This document shows, in pieces, positions 20,974 through 31,809 of a DNA stretch of 64,000 nt. Numbering within the stretch: position 1 is the stretch's first letter; every line of letters starts with the position of its first letter. Both the position numbers and the translations under genes were made by a program. The notes under the pieces were generated by a model. That model worked only from the letters and a program-made list of their open reading frames with translations, did not search any database and was not told where the DNA came from. The stretch lies in contig CM059971.1 in assembly GCA_030490835.1 (NCBI GenBank), positions 102,738,095 through 102,802,094 of the forward strand, in the 5' to 3' direction. The stretch is from Annona cherimola. Taxonomy: Eukaryota; Streptophyta; Magnoliopsida; Magnoliales; Annonaceae.

Positions 20974-23777
20974 TCCAGAACCCAAAAAGGACATATATCG
21001 ATCTTCTTCGATTTAATTAGTTGATTTGAACCTGTTTTGATTGAATAAGTTGGACAATTGCATGCACTCGAGTTGCAAGAGTTACTACCGATCAGCTCTA
21101 CGGCTGATTTTTGTGCTTATTTTATATTTAGAGCTACATATATATATTTTTTGGCAGTTATTCATCGATCGTGGACTGTCGACTTGAATTTGTTATGGGT
21201 ACATAAGCGAGCAAACCTATCCAAGAAGTCAAAAAGTAATAGAGGGCGGGGTGCATATGAAACCGATGTTCCCCTTACAAGCCCGTTTTCTCCATTAATA
21301 TCAAAAAGCCAAATTAATAAAAATAAAAAGTAGTGTTATTCCATAAAAAAAAGGGTAGTGTTATAAAATAGTACATAAAAGGATAACATTACCAAATTAA
21401 CTAAATACTTATTTTAAAAAATGAAAATGATTGAGATTTTCAATAATGATAAGAAATACAGTTAATTTCTAATACTCTTTAAGATAATTAATGGTCATGT
21501 CCAAAACAAACTCTTATTTACATATAAAATTACAAAGTAATGATACCATAGACCTCATCGTAAAGATTAATCTTAGTGGCAGTTTATATTTTACAGCACA
21601 GATAAATATATTATCTGAACGAAATCCTTTTCCTGCTAAATACATAGTAGTTAGGATATCTTATTAACGGATGTTATGCACTAGCTAGCTAGCTCTTATA
21701 ACTTTTATAATTCTATTTTTGTTGGGTACTATATGTGTACTACAATCATCTATTAATATGACACTAATGGTTTTTTATTGGCATTCATACATCATAAAAA
21801 TTGATATTACAATCAGGTATATTTTACAATCCTCACATCATGAAATTTTATTTTTATAAATATTCCCGCATTAGGAGAAATATGTAAATACCTCAAACCG
21901 AGGAAATTAATATTAAAGGAGATACAACTCCCACATGGTAGCTCCCGCCATTCAAACATGTGGTAATATATATTTGCCAAGACCTTGTACCAACCGTGCT
22001 TGGGTTAAAAGTACACAATTGTCAACTATTCTATGATAGTAGAATTTGATTTTCACACCATAAAAAATTTCCTATTGTATAACTAATTTTTAGTTATATA
22101 ATTATATTTAGTTGCATTATATGTATTTTAATTATAATTAATTTTTTTGGAAGTAAGTTATAATTAATTATTTAACTATAAGTATTTGATTGCTTTTGAG
22201 TGGTGATATTTGATTAAATACAGTCTTCTGTATGAAATGCAGTTAAAAGTACTCTTTCATGCAATTATTACATTCTAAGCGCAAATAATAATAAAACTTC
22301 AGCAATAATTAATAAAGCTTTGCTCCATTTGGTATCAAATGCAATTGAATTAAAATTTACTTACAAAAAGATGGCTATGTATAATAAATTTCGTTGAGTG
22401 TCATGGTTTCATGTTCGAACTGCGTGATATTGGATAATTTTTAAGTGACTTGCCGTGAAAGCCTCAGATGCTGCTTCATCGTTATTTATAAAAGGAAAAG
22501 TGAAAAAGTCTCAAAATTCAGCTGAATTAGATGAAAGCTACAGTTTTTAAAACACGGATAATGATATAAAATAGGATTATTATACTATTATATATCACAA
22601 CCACAAATTTCGTTTTATGTAACTAATTTTTTCGTCATGTTGGAGGTATCTTCGCTAAAGGCGATTATTTTGAACAGCAAATTCAGTTAAAAACGAACAT
22701 TTTTACATTAAATGTGACTAAATTTAATGTTTAAGATACCTATTAAAATTAGGATGTAAATAGTAATAAAATTTGGCTGCGATAGAGCCTAACATGATTG
22801 GGCAAAATCAAGGAGAAATAAACATAGGAATGCAAATGGCAGGAATCAAATACCCGACCCCACTCAAAATGGGGCATGGGTGTTACCACATGGTAGGCCC
22901 CTAATGGCATGGAATTTTTGTCTTTAAAAATATATGAATGGAAGCATGTTATCTCCTAATTGTAAGAATGTCTCAAGAAAATTAAAATAAATAAAAATAT
23001 ATACTAATATAAAAAAGTTAGGCTGGCTAAACTAAAATTTAGCTGCACACAAAATAAATGTTGGTGCAATGTACATATCGAATCATAGATGCGAAGAATA
23101 TTCTCAAGATACGTAGTTCCATTCCCATTCGCGTATGCGCAGAAACTTCCACCTCCCACCGACACTGACCACCAACGCGCCTAAAGAAACATGGAAATGA
23201 TACCCGAAAAAGAAAAAAAGCGGTAGAAAATTCTGGAACCTGAAATCGAACCAATGAGCGAATCAATTCGGAGACGAGACATGAGCGTTGGACGCCCATA
23301 GAATCGCACACTCACAGGGCCATCCGTACTCCGTAATGGACGGGCACCGGCAAGACTCGTCAAAATCATTGGGTGCAATGAATTCCATAATCGAGCGGTG
23401 GACACCATGTCGATCGCACCTGAGTTGTCGTTTCTCATCACTCTCAAATGCAACCCCATCCGTCCAAACACCTACACCTCTTTGGTTTATCATCTTTTCA
23501 GTATCTTAACCTTAATTAGTCAAGTCAAACACTACTTAATAGTTTAGTTTTATATAATTAATCGTCGGCTAATTGAGTTGCTTTTGATCACCTGCGGTGC
23601 ATCGGTTGCGCAATTCCGATTTCCAACAGGCGTGAATCCGTCAGATAAATGCTATCGAATGTGGATCAGGGGGCCACCGCCCTAGTCATGAAAAAGTTGA
23701 CCATGTTCGAACCACGTAACGAAGCTACCACCAACAGGAACCGGCCAAGCCATCCCAAAGTGCTCCCTACCGCTTCA
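20974..23777. other. AT-rich spacer between the EF-hand genes
   Basis: Mostly AT-rich with no frames of note. A GC-richer island at about 23050-23480 has overlapping short frames on both strands and splice-like AGs on the - strand, but no recognisable protein. About 22810-22930 has hAT-like 'aatacccgacccca' text without ends. Confidence 0.4.
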
Positions 23778-23785
23778 TATAAATA
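23778..23785 (+). promoter_or_regulatory. TATA box of EF-hand gene 2
   Basis: TATAAATA lies 147 bp before the ATG at 23925, followed by 'atacaagc' as in the first copy. Confidence 0.6.
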
Positions 23786-23924
23786 ATACAAGCTTCAATC
23801 CTCCCCCACCCACAAACCAATATCTGAGTGAGTTTCAAGCAACACCCCCCCGCATTCAAAATTTTCCTCATTTTTCATTTTCGTCTTGATCAGTCGACAT
23901 ATATAATTGTAGATCATCATCATC

Positions 23925-24344
23925 ATGAGTGTAGAAGTGCTAGACGGCGCCACCATCCGTGCATTCGTGGAGGACGAAGTGGCCTTCAACGTCTCTGTGG
24001 ACGGCCGCTTTGCTATCCTCGACGTGGACAACGACGGCCTCCTGTCCTACGCCGAGATGATGAAGGAGCTCGAGAGCCTCAGGGTCCGAGAGACCCACTT
24101 CAGCATCGACGACAAGGAGTCCAGTCCTGAGGAGATTGCAGTCATCCACCAGTCACTCTTCGTCAAGTTCGATCGCGATCGTAATGGGGCGGTGGACATG
24201 GCAGAGTTTCGTGCAGAGATGAAGGAGATGATGCTCGGGATGGCCAATGGGCTGGGATTCCTGCCCGTTCAGATGGTCTTGGAAGAGGACAGCCTCTTGA
24301 AGAAAGCCGTCGAAAGGGAGTCGACCATGTTCGCCGCGGCTTGA
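23925..24344 (+). CDS. Small two-EF-hand calcium-binding protein, copy 2
   Basis: An intronless, 139-residue tandem paralogue of the gene at 20539, about 3.4 kb downstream on the same strand. The EF loops are residues 33-44 (DVDNDGLLSYAE) and 83-94 (DRDRNGAVDMAE), both with the ligand residues needed for Ca2+. In the second loop position 11 is Ala where copy 1 has Glu, but the position-12 Glu is kept. Differences from copy 1 are scattered substitutions plus a C-terminus five residues shorter. The start is fixed by identity of the first 18 residues in both copies. The DNA is GC-rich compared with its surroundings. Function is inferred from the EF-hands only. Confidence 0.9.
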   Translation: MSVEVLDGATIRAFVEDEVAFNVSVDGRFAILDVDNDGLLSYAEMMKELESLRVRETHFSIDDKESSPEEIAVIHQSLFVKFDRDRNGAVDMAEFRAEMKEMMLGMANGLGFLPVQMVLEEDSLLKKAVERESTMFAAA

Positions 24345-25467
24345 ATATATCTACATATCCAATGGAGGACGAACGTCGTTGTTTTTTTTTTTTCCCGCCT
24401 CAGACCTAAGTTGTTCTCGTTTTCTCTTATTTTGGTTATTCGCTTAGAACCTGTTTTACCTATTTTTATTAAAAATATATATATAGGACAACCGCACAGG
24501 CTGTTCCAATTTTAGTCAGCTCCGCTGCTTGTATTATGTTTTTGTATTCCTTTTTGTACTTCGAATGATTATAAATTCATTGCTAAAAACAACACTTGTA
24601 TTCGTTCAAATACGTATGCACCAGGCATCGCGGCTGTGAGCCGTGATTGGGATGGCATGGCGAATTACAATATTGAACCTTCACCATTGTAAAGGGAAGG
24701 GTTAAAAAGAAAAACAAACAAAGGAAGGGATATAGCACTAGAAATGGGGGGAAGTTCTCAACGCTCGGGAGTCAGAACTATCCTCAGGCAAACAACGGGA
24801 ACGAGCGAACAACAACACTGTTGGATCATGAGTAGCCACTGTGTCCACTGCTTCTTTTCCTCTTTTCTACTTTGTAGGAGTATACTGATCTGAAATGCAA
24901 ATTGGTGACCGTTCATCGCGTCCGCTTCAAACTTCAAAATCCGTCATCTAATTCCTTCATTTGGAAAGCATGATTTTCGCCGATTCTTCACTACAGTCGT
25001 TGCGCAAGTGTACATCTAATCAAGTTCGATCCAATGAGTTAATTGTGAAAGCTCTAAATTATATTTTCGTATGGAAGATAAAGATACCCCAATGCCCAAT
25101 CCAAAAAGGTCGATACTCTAAAGACACTGTTTATGAACCGGCGCCTTAAGGTTTGTTCTTGTAAGCACTCAAAAATTCAAAATTACACCATAAAAGACAG
25201 AAAAAGTATCATAAATATCCCAAGGAAGAACATTTGAAAATTTTCATAAGCAGCAATTGTGTTATCCTCATATGAAGGGTGAATGTTCAGACAAAAAGAC
25301 AACCTATTCGATAAATTCGCTGAACGAATTCATCAGACCGGACTACATCCGCACTCCTAACAAAGCCCCATCGATATTCATCTGGACTGATGCCAATTGA
25401 AAATCGAAAATACAGAACCTCACCAATTTTCCTAGCACAAAAATAAGAATGTGTCTGAGGAAGCAAA
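24345..25467. other. Intergenic DNA between EF-hand gene 2 and the PPR gene
   Basis: It holds the 3' ends of two convergent genes. There is a poly-T run at about 24380-24395. No gene is seen. Confidence 0.45.
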
Positions 25468-27111
25468 TCAGAATTTATCCCCAACTTCTCTCAGCCTCTC
25501 TGCATCTTCAATCCTCCCTGCTTTTTCAAAAGCATCGGCTACAAGTTTAGGGAGTGTATAACCAGCAGAAATTCCATTTTCCGTCATTTGTACGAGTAAA
25601 TTCCGACTTTGGTCCAACCTACCTTCTTTGCAGAGCCCACTAATCAAAATCTCATAGGTCCTTGAATCTGGCTTCGATTCTCCCTCTGCCATTCTCCCAA
25701 GAAACCCCACAGCCTGCTCAGCTCTTTCCCTTTCAACCAACCCATCAAACACCTTGTTATAGAAGCCAACATCAGCCTTTAATCCAGGCGCGCCCACCAT
25801 CTTGTCAAGCAATCTCAAAACATCATCTACCTTCCCTACTCTAAAATACGCATCAATGAAAAACCCATACGTTGCAGCATCTGGATTAACTGACTTTGTG
25901 GGCATTTCCTCAAATAGCTTCTCTGCCTCTGAAACCCATACATCCTCTGCACAAAGCTTCCCAATGATGTTATTGTAGCACCCAACATCCATCGCGCAAG
26001 GCTTTGTGCCAGTCTTCCTGAAAATCCCAACTGCCTCGGACAACATCCCCAAGCGACAGTATTCAGTCACCATCAGGTTATACGAATCTGTATTCATCGC
26101 CTGGAAATTTGGTGGCGTGTGTGCGATCAGCATGTGATCAAACAACGCCAAAGCGTCAGTCATCTTCCCATATCTCAGAAGAACTTCCAAAAGCGTATTG
26201 CAAGTTACCGCACTCATTTTGAACTGCCGATCAAGGAGGCTCCTATAAGATTCCATCGCCTCCTTCTCCATTCCCTTCTTGAAGTAGGCGTCCATGAGAG
26301 TGGCATGCACAACGCCATCATACACGAGGCACCGCTCCCGCAATTCATCAAACAGCTTGAGGGCAGTTTCCATGTCGTCGAGCTTGATGAATCCATCCAT
26401 GAGATTGTTGTAGACGAGAGAATCAGCGCCATGACCCTTGTTGAGCATCTCGCGAAGAAGGTCAACAGCCTCAGAGATGCGGCCGCTGTCGATGAGGCCT
26501 TTGGTGAGGTGGCGGTAGGTGACAGGAGAAGGGCTGAAAGGGGCATTGGCCAGGATGTGTCGGTACACGTCGAGAGCGACGTCGACACGGCCAGCTTCGC
26601 AGTGAGTATTGATGAGGAAATTGTAGGAGACGATGTTGGGGATAATGTTGGACTGCTGGAAGAAGAATTGGAAGTGGGCGACGGCGTCGTCGAGGCGGCG
26701 AGCGCGGAACATCGAGGCTACGACGGCGTTGCAGGTGAAGACGGTGGGGCGGGTGTTGGAGAAGACGGCTTGGCGAGCGGTGGCGGAAGCGGCATCGAGT
26801 TCGCCAGCACGGATGAGGGATTGGACACGGTTGTGGAGGTTGAGGCGGGGGCCGACGAGGGCGGAGGTGGAATCGGGGAGGCGGGGGTCGGGGCGGGGGC
26901 GAGGGGCGGAAGGATCGCGGCGGAGGGCGTGGAGGGGGGGCTCGATCCGTAGACGGCGCTTTCGGCGGCGGCGCTCAGCAGCAGCCTCCTCGGCGCTGGA
27001 GAAGGCGAAGGCGCGGAGCTGATTGAGGGAGGATGGAAGGATTTGAGAGAGACGGTGGTTGGGTGCCGTTGATTGGAGGGCGCGCCGGAGGAAGATGCGG
27101 TAGAATGACAT
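25468..27111 (-). CDS. P-type pentatricopeptide repeat protein, probably mitochondrial
   Basis: A single-exon gene of 547 residues. Residues 1-40 (MSFYRIFLRRALQSTAPNHR and onward) are rich in Arg and Ser without acidic residues, as in a mitochondrial presequence. Residues 41-55 are a very basic block (EEAAAERRRRKRRLR), followed by a Pro/Arg-rich stretch. From about residue 123 to 510 I count eleven tandem ~35-residue PPR motifs (for example IVSYNFLINTHCEAGRVDVA), with no E or DYW domain, so it belongs to the P class. These proteins bind organellar RNA in sequence-specific fashion and affect its stability, splicing or translation. The basic leader and repeats recall the At3g49240/At1g10270 (GRP23) group, a tentative match from memory. 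The 5' third is far more GC-rich than the 3' end. A 277-codon open frame on the opposite strand is a composition shadow. Confidence 0.92.
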   Translation of the reverse strand: MSFYRIFLRRALQSTAPNHRLSQILPSSLNQLRAFAFSSAEEAAAERRRRKRRLRIEPPLHALRRDPSAPRPRPDPRLPDSTSALVGPRLNLHNRVQSLIRAGELDAASATARQAVFSNTRPTVFTCNAVVASMFRARRLDDAVAHFQFFFQQSNIIPNIVSYNFLINTHCEAGRVDVALDVYRHILANAPFSPSPVTYRHLTKGLIDSGRISEAVDLLREMLNKGHGADSLVYNNLMDGFIKLDDMETALKLFDELRERCLVYDGVVHATLMDAYFKKGMEKEAMESYRSLLDRQFKMSAVTCNTLLEVLLRYGKMTDALALFDHMLIAHTPPNFQAMNTDSYNLMVTEYCRLGMLSEAVGIFRKTGTKPCAMDVGCYNNIIGKLCAEDVWVSEAEKLFEEMPTKSVNPDAATYGFFIDAYFRVGKVDDVLRLLDKMVGAPGLKADVGFYNKVFDGLVERERAEQAVGFLGRMAEGESKPDSRTYEILISGLCKEGRLDQSRNLLVQMTENGISAGYTLPKLVADAFEKAGRIEDAERLREVGDKF

Positions 27112-27572
27112 GGTGCGAACGAGGCACGCAGCGAGGACAGAGGAGACGGAATGGAAGAGGGACTAATGAGCACAAAGGTTTTGGCAGGGTTCTGGCTGGG
27201 TTTTGGAGCATGGAATGGGAATTTCTGGCATGGTAGATAGGCTGGCCCGCTGGGGGCTTGGGGCTAACTCGTTTAAAATTTTTTTATAATTCATTTTAAA
27301 TAACAGAACTCATGGATATAATGTCTGGTAACAAATATAATATGTCATAAAAATAAATTTATATATTTTTTTCCGCTTTAATAATAGGCGGCCATCTAAT
27401 ACAACCTGTGGCCAACTTACTTCTGCTAAATCTCTTTTCTACTTCACTCTTGTACTTACTGCTCCATTTATTATATTTAACTAAACAATATATAAGATTA
27501 TAATATATGTTGTTATATAATATTATAGAATAGTAATGGATTACTATAAACCTTATACTAGTTTTATTTTAG
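27112..27572. other. Upstream region of the PPR gene
   Basis: The first ~140 bp are GC-rich leader or promoter, then the sequence turns sharply AT-rich. No other gene is seen. Confidence 0.45.
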
Positions 27573-27855
27573 GGGGTATTTGCTTACACTAGAAACATTT
27601 AAAACTCAAACTTTTTCAATCTACAACTTTTCATTTTTCACATTTGTTTTATTTTAATTATTTTTTAACTTCTTTCTATATAACTATCTTACATTTTAAT
27701 CATTTATATACAACTATCTATACATCTAATATATCTATTTTAACTTTATTTTTTTTATTCTTCTTAATTGCCCATGTTATATCATTTTCTCTCATTTTAA
27801 AAATTTATACATAAAAAAAAAATTTCATAAAATTTTTTATCTCTTTCCAGGCACA
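27573..27855. mobile_element. 280-bp MITE, family 3
   Basis: It begins 'gggggtatttgcttacact', continues 'ctacaacttttcatttttcac' and 'acaactatcttacattttaat', and ends 'ctctttccaggcacatcc'. It has the same orientation as the copies at 5012 and 38345 and is diverged. Confidence 0.6.
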
Positions 27856-28639
27856 TCCTCAATTTAGATTTGACAATCACTGTCCTGAGTCTCCTCTGCC
27901 TCCCTTGCCCTCCACCTAACCACACGATGTAATGTACCTTTTGGGAACAGTGCGTATATTTGATTTAGATAAAAGTCTTAGCTAAACAAGTCATTCTAAA
28001 TACGACTAAATGGATTGGACAGACTTAAGCTAAATCCACGAGGTCACAACCAATATTTCGGTTAAACTTAGGTTTCATTGGACCAGAATCCTTCTTAACT
28101 AGTATATAAACGAAATTTAAATCCTTAATAAATTAAGTTAATCTTAGTTCTTAAAGCATTTATGGAAGCAATCACAGTGCCCGATCCCAGCTAAAGCGAG
28201 GCGGAGGCAGGCGATCAAATAACGACCACCGAAACTCCAAGCTTTAACAGTAAAAAATTAATTTGATCTATTGACAGATTTTTAAATAATATTTCACTAA
28301 AATATAAATATAAACATAAACATGTAAAGGACTAGTTGGGATAAAGATAGTGAAAATTAAACATTTTCTGAAAATATGTTGACTTCTAGAATACTTTTAG
28401 ATTTACATAATCTAATATAGCTCCTTATATCAATGGGCTGCATAGGATGAAGATAGTAAAAGTCATACGTTTTCTAAAAATTACTTTTGACTTCAAGAAT
28501 ATTAAAAAATAATGTTTTATATTACATAATCTAATTAGCTCCTTGTATATCAAAATAGTTTCAATAATGAATGTATATACATATAAAGCTTGTTTAATAT
28601 TTTACTTATATGGGGACGGATCATTAATTACTATTGTTA

Positions 28640-29112
28640 CTCCTTATTTAATTGAAAATCTTGAATCCCAAAATCGTGAGCAAAAGAATGTTATATGCTT
28701 TCAGTTTCTAGTTATTTCTAGATTCAGGGCAGGAAAGTGGAACCATTCCGCCCACAGAAACATCAATCTCCATTGCAATTTGGGCTAAATCCAAGGAGGA
28801 CTGAAAATCCGTTTGCAGGTGGTGATCAGCAACGAGATAGCAACAATTTTACACGCATGGTTTCATCAATGAAAAAGACCAGAATATACTCGACTTTGCA
28901 TGTGGAGATGTCGTAGGGCCATCCAAATTGGATTTTCGAGGGTCAAACAAAAAGGATTTACGTATCAGAGTGCCGCAAAATGACTTGCAACAGAAAGGCA
29001 GTCCTGACATGAAAAATGGAGGATGTGCAGATGGACCTCCATCTCTGTTGGATCTCATTTTCAACGGAAGACTGAGGAAAGGACTGGTAGTGGCTATGAT
29101 TTCCTTCAAATA
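28640..29112 (+). pseudogene. Coding-like segment with a frame break, product unknown
   Basis: On the + strand an open stretch from about 28725 reads VEPFRPQKHQSPLQFG... and then FTRMVSSM near 28855. The open frame then shifts by one, and the next frame continues NEKDQNILDFACGDVVGPSK to a stop at 29110-29112. Each half looks protein-like, and a single-base indel near 28870 would join them. I do not recognise the protein. It may be a decayed gene fragment, or exons with an intron I cannot place. A 128-codon open frame on the opposite strand (28849-29235) covers the same DNA and is an alternative. Confidence 0.3.
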
Positions 29113-29235
29113 GAAGGTGCTATTAGCAACGCGAAGAGGAAAAAAGAGGTTAAGGATACAGATGAGTAATGTTAGGTTTGAGAAGAGATTCAAAGTTGGA
29201 TGTAGGGTCTGCAAAAGCATCATAGGCTTGCTCAC

Positions 29236-30393
29236 TCCTCGAGAGCAATTTATGTTTGTTCCATCTTAATTCATAATTCACAACCCACAAGTTCCAACAA
29301 AGTAGGCTATTTTGGCTGCTTTGGAGCAGAAGCTAATGTCAGACAAAAGTCACAGAACAATTCAAGATTACTACTAGAAACTAATATCAGACAGTGATTC
29401 CGAAGTAATGCAAGGCTCCTTTAAGTGAAGACATTCTACCAAAAGATAATTTCCATCAGAGAGTCAGAAAGCCACTGCAGACAACAAAAAATAACAGAGA
29501 CCAACTCATTTGGAATCAACTAAGAGGTCTGCAAAAATCTTTTAACTGCCTATCATCAATCATTTCAGATCTGAATTTTGCCTCTATAAGAGAGATTAAC
29601 AACATGTACGTGCTGCAGATACTAGTCTTTGAGTTAGGATTATCTCCATACATGTTACATGGGAAAAAGGGAAAGAAGTGGCATGCCTAACTCTCTTGGT
29701 TATGGATTATGACAGACCATCACAGCGCAAGTAAAATGCTTAGGGAGTGTAAAATCATTTGATGAAAATGGAGTATAAAAGGGAGGAAGGAAATTACCAA
29801 TAAGTGCATGGAGATCGCCAGCCACAAAAACCAGGTTCACATCAAAGATTCTCTTAATGCATGACTGAGATTGATTCCTCTTGATGGAATCATAGGAAAA
29901 CAAAGAAAATATGGCCATTTATTCCAACCACCACGCGCATTTCAAATGGCAATTTTCTGTTTAAAAAGAACAGAACACCTGACTCAAGATCATTAACTTC
30001 AATCTACTCGCACATATCTCGTTTTCCCTAATGTCATACCCGCAACCATTAGGAACTCATTTTCTCAATTTCATTCAATGGACACAATCTCCAGCTGCGA
30101 CCAATTCAAATAGAAATCCAGCAAGAAACAAGCTAAGCTGTAAATGAATGATTCTTATAACATGTGGCACGGGATGATAAGGCAATCTTGTCATTGCAAA
30201 CATTCAAATTCAGATTGATAAAAATGCAAACCTACAAAAAGACATGAAAATGCATATAGTTTTATTTACTAATAACCATACTGCAACATACAAGACTGTC
30301 CATTCTAAAGTCTGAACATAAAAAATAATAATAATAATAAAAATAGCCCATCCAGATCAACAATCCCCAACCACAAATGCAATTTCTTCCTTC
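29236..30393. other. Intergenic DNA, no gene supported
   Basis: Composition is less AT-rich than the transposon-filled left end. A 72-codon frame on the - strand (29700-29918) has no supporting features. A TAA trinucleotide run lies at about 30327-30340, just beyond the DUF538 stop. Confidence 0.4.
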
Positions 30394-30864
30394 CTAAGAA
30401 TCCATTATCAAGTCATTGCAATCAAACCCGCATCCGCACTGCGGGCTGTCGGCGAAATTGGAGAGCGGGAACGAGGCAGAGAGCGGCCCCACGTAGAAAG
30501 CTAGCTGGCCGTTGCCCGTGCTCACCTGATCGATGTTCAACCACACGAACAGAACTTTGACGCTCACCCCTTTCAATTCCTTGAGCGAACCGAAGCTGAC
30601 TTTGCCCGTGATCTTCTTACGATAACTCAGCGAATACCCACCCTCGACCCCAAATTTACATTCGCCGTCGAAGAATACCTGGAAGCTGCCGTCGGGATTG
30701 AGGAGGTAGCTCTTGACGCCTTCCGGAAGGATTCCTCTGGGGAAGTTGTATTTTTCAAGCATCTCGTAGGCGGTGGCGGATTGGTTGGAGGAGGGGGTTT
30801 GACAAGAGGCCATGGAGAGAAGTAAGAGGAGGGACATTCCGAGGAGGGCGTTGGCGAAAGACAT
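30394..30864 (-). CDS. DUF538 family secreted protein
   Basis: A single-exon gene of 156 residues. Residues 1-21 form a clear signal peptide (hydrophobic LLGMSLLLLLSMASC, then QTPSSNQ), so the product is likely exported. The remainder is a DUF538 domain: YEMLEKYNFPRGILPEGVKS near the start, then GECKFGVEGGYSLSYRKKIT, the GVSVKVLFVWLNIDQV strand and a Cys-rich end (PQCGCGFDCNDL). The biochemical role of this plant-specific family is not established. The length is normal and the start is fixed by the signal peptide. It lies about 0.95 kb downstream of the PHD-SWIB-Plus3 gene on the same strand. The upstream DNA is purine-rich and GC-rich. Confidence 0.93.
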   Translation of the reverse strand: MSFANALLGMSLLLLLSMASCQTPSSNQSATAYEMLEKYNFPRGILPEGVKSYLLNPDGSFQVFFDGECKFGVEGGYSLSYRKKITGKVSFGSLKELKGVSVKVLFVWLNIDQVSTGNGQLAFYVGPLSASFPLSNFADSPQCGCGFDCNDLIMDS

Positions 30865-31809
30865 GATGATAAGGGGCGGTGGGTTGGAGGTGGAGGCTAG
30901 AGGTAAGGAATTCCCTTGATTTGGGGGGGAAATAGCTTCCGTGGAGGACTCTACTTCCCTACCAATGTCGGGAAGTGTTTGTCGGAAATCCCAGGAGAGG
31001 AAGGAAGTATGAGGGGAAGGGGAGGGAGGGAAGGTTGGTTTGGGCTGAACGGCTGGTAGGAGAATGCAGCCGCAGCAGCAGGACCAACGGAGGGACGAGG
31101 CGTACGTGGGACACGTGTGTAGCCTTCCAGCTAAGCCAGATGGTGGAGGACAGCAAACGGTCTAAATTAATGACAGCAAGGCGGGAAGGCGCACATGAGT
31201 AATTTTTGGCCAGGCAGCAGCAGCGCTGTTCTTATTTAGGTTGCACGTGCTGCCCGCAACCGTCGTTTTTGAGGTCTCTTTTCCAAATCCAAGCACAATG
31301 CCGAAGCCTTAATTGGGCATGTACGGCACGGCACGCACCTACGGAGCATTAAATGGTGGTATATGCGTCGGATCTAAGCTGCCGAACGAATCATTCCAGC
31401 GGTATAATAATTGTAGTAGTATGTTGTTCTATTGAGTTTTATATATGTTTGTAGCATCATACCACATAATTTCAGCTGTTAAATTACTGAAATACTAACA
31501 GCTTAAGTGCGCGCTTATATTTAAATGAGGAATAGGATAGAGTTTTATCAAAATTTAAAAATCACGAGACTTCCAATATTTTTATTTTTCCAGGAACATT
31601 TCTCAATAAAAGTCGTTGTCTTAATAAAAGCTAACTACCATGATAACAAACACATGTCAAGGTCAAAAGAGTCAAAAACCTGACAACTACATGTCATTGG
31701 GACTTGAGTACAAAACTGTACAGGAATTTTTGAATTTTTGTTTTGGAAGGAGAGCCTCGGGTTCCACCGCTTTCAGAAACGTATCCTTCAACAGAACTCC
31801 ATCCGGAGA
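30865..31809. other. DUF538 upstream region / 3' flank of the PHD-SWIB-Plus3 gene
   Basis: About 30870-31200 is GC-rich (promoter and leader of the DUF538 gene). About 31380-31640 is AT-rich. No further gene is seen. Confidence 0.45.

Noticed and set aside
20523..20994. Two 112-codon frames antisense to EF-hand gene 1
   Set aside because: Antisense shadows of the GC-rich EF-hand coding sequence with no domain content.
26119..26952. 277-codon open frame on the + strand with E/V/G-rich translation
   Set aside because: It lies exactly antisense to the PPR gene in its GC-rich part. The translation is low-complexity, as expected from reading the complement of Ala/Arg/Pro codons.
26718..27173. 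151-codon Ser/Pro-rich frame on the - strand
   Set aside because: It overlaps the PPR coding sequence in another frame; a product of GC bias.
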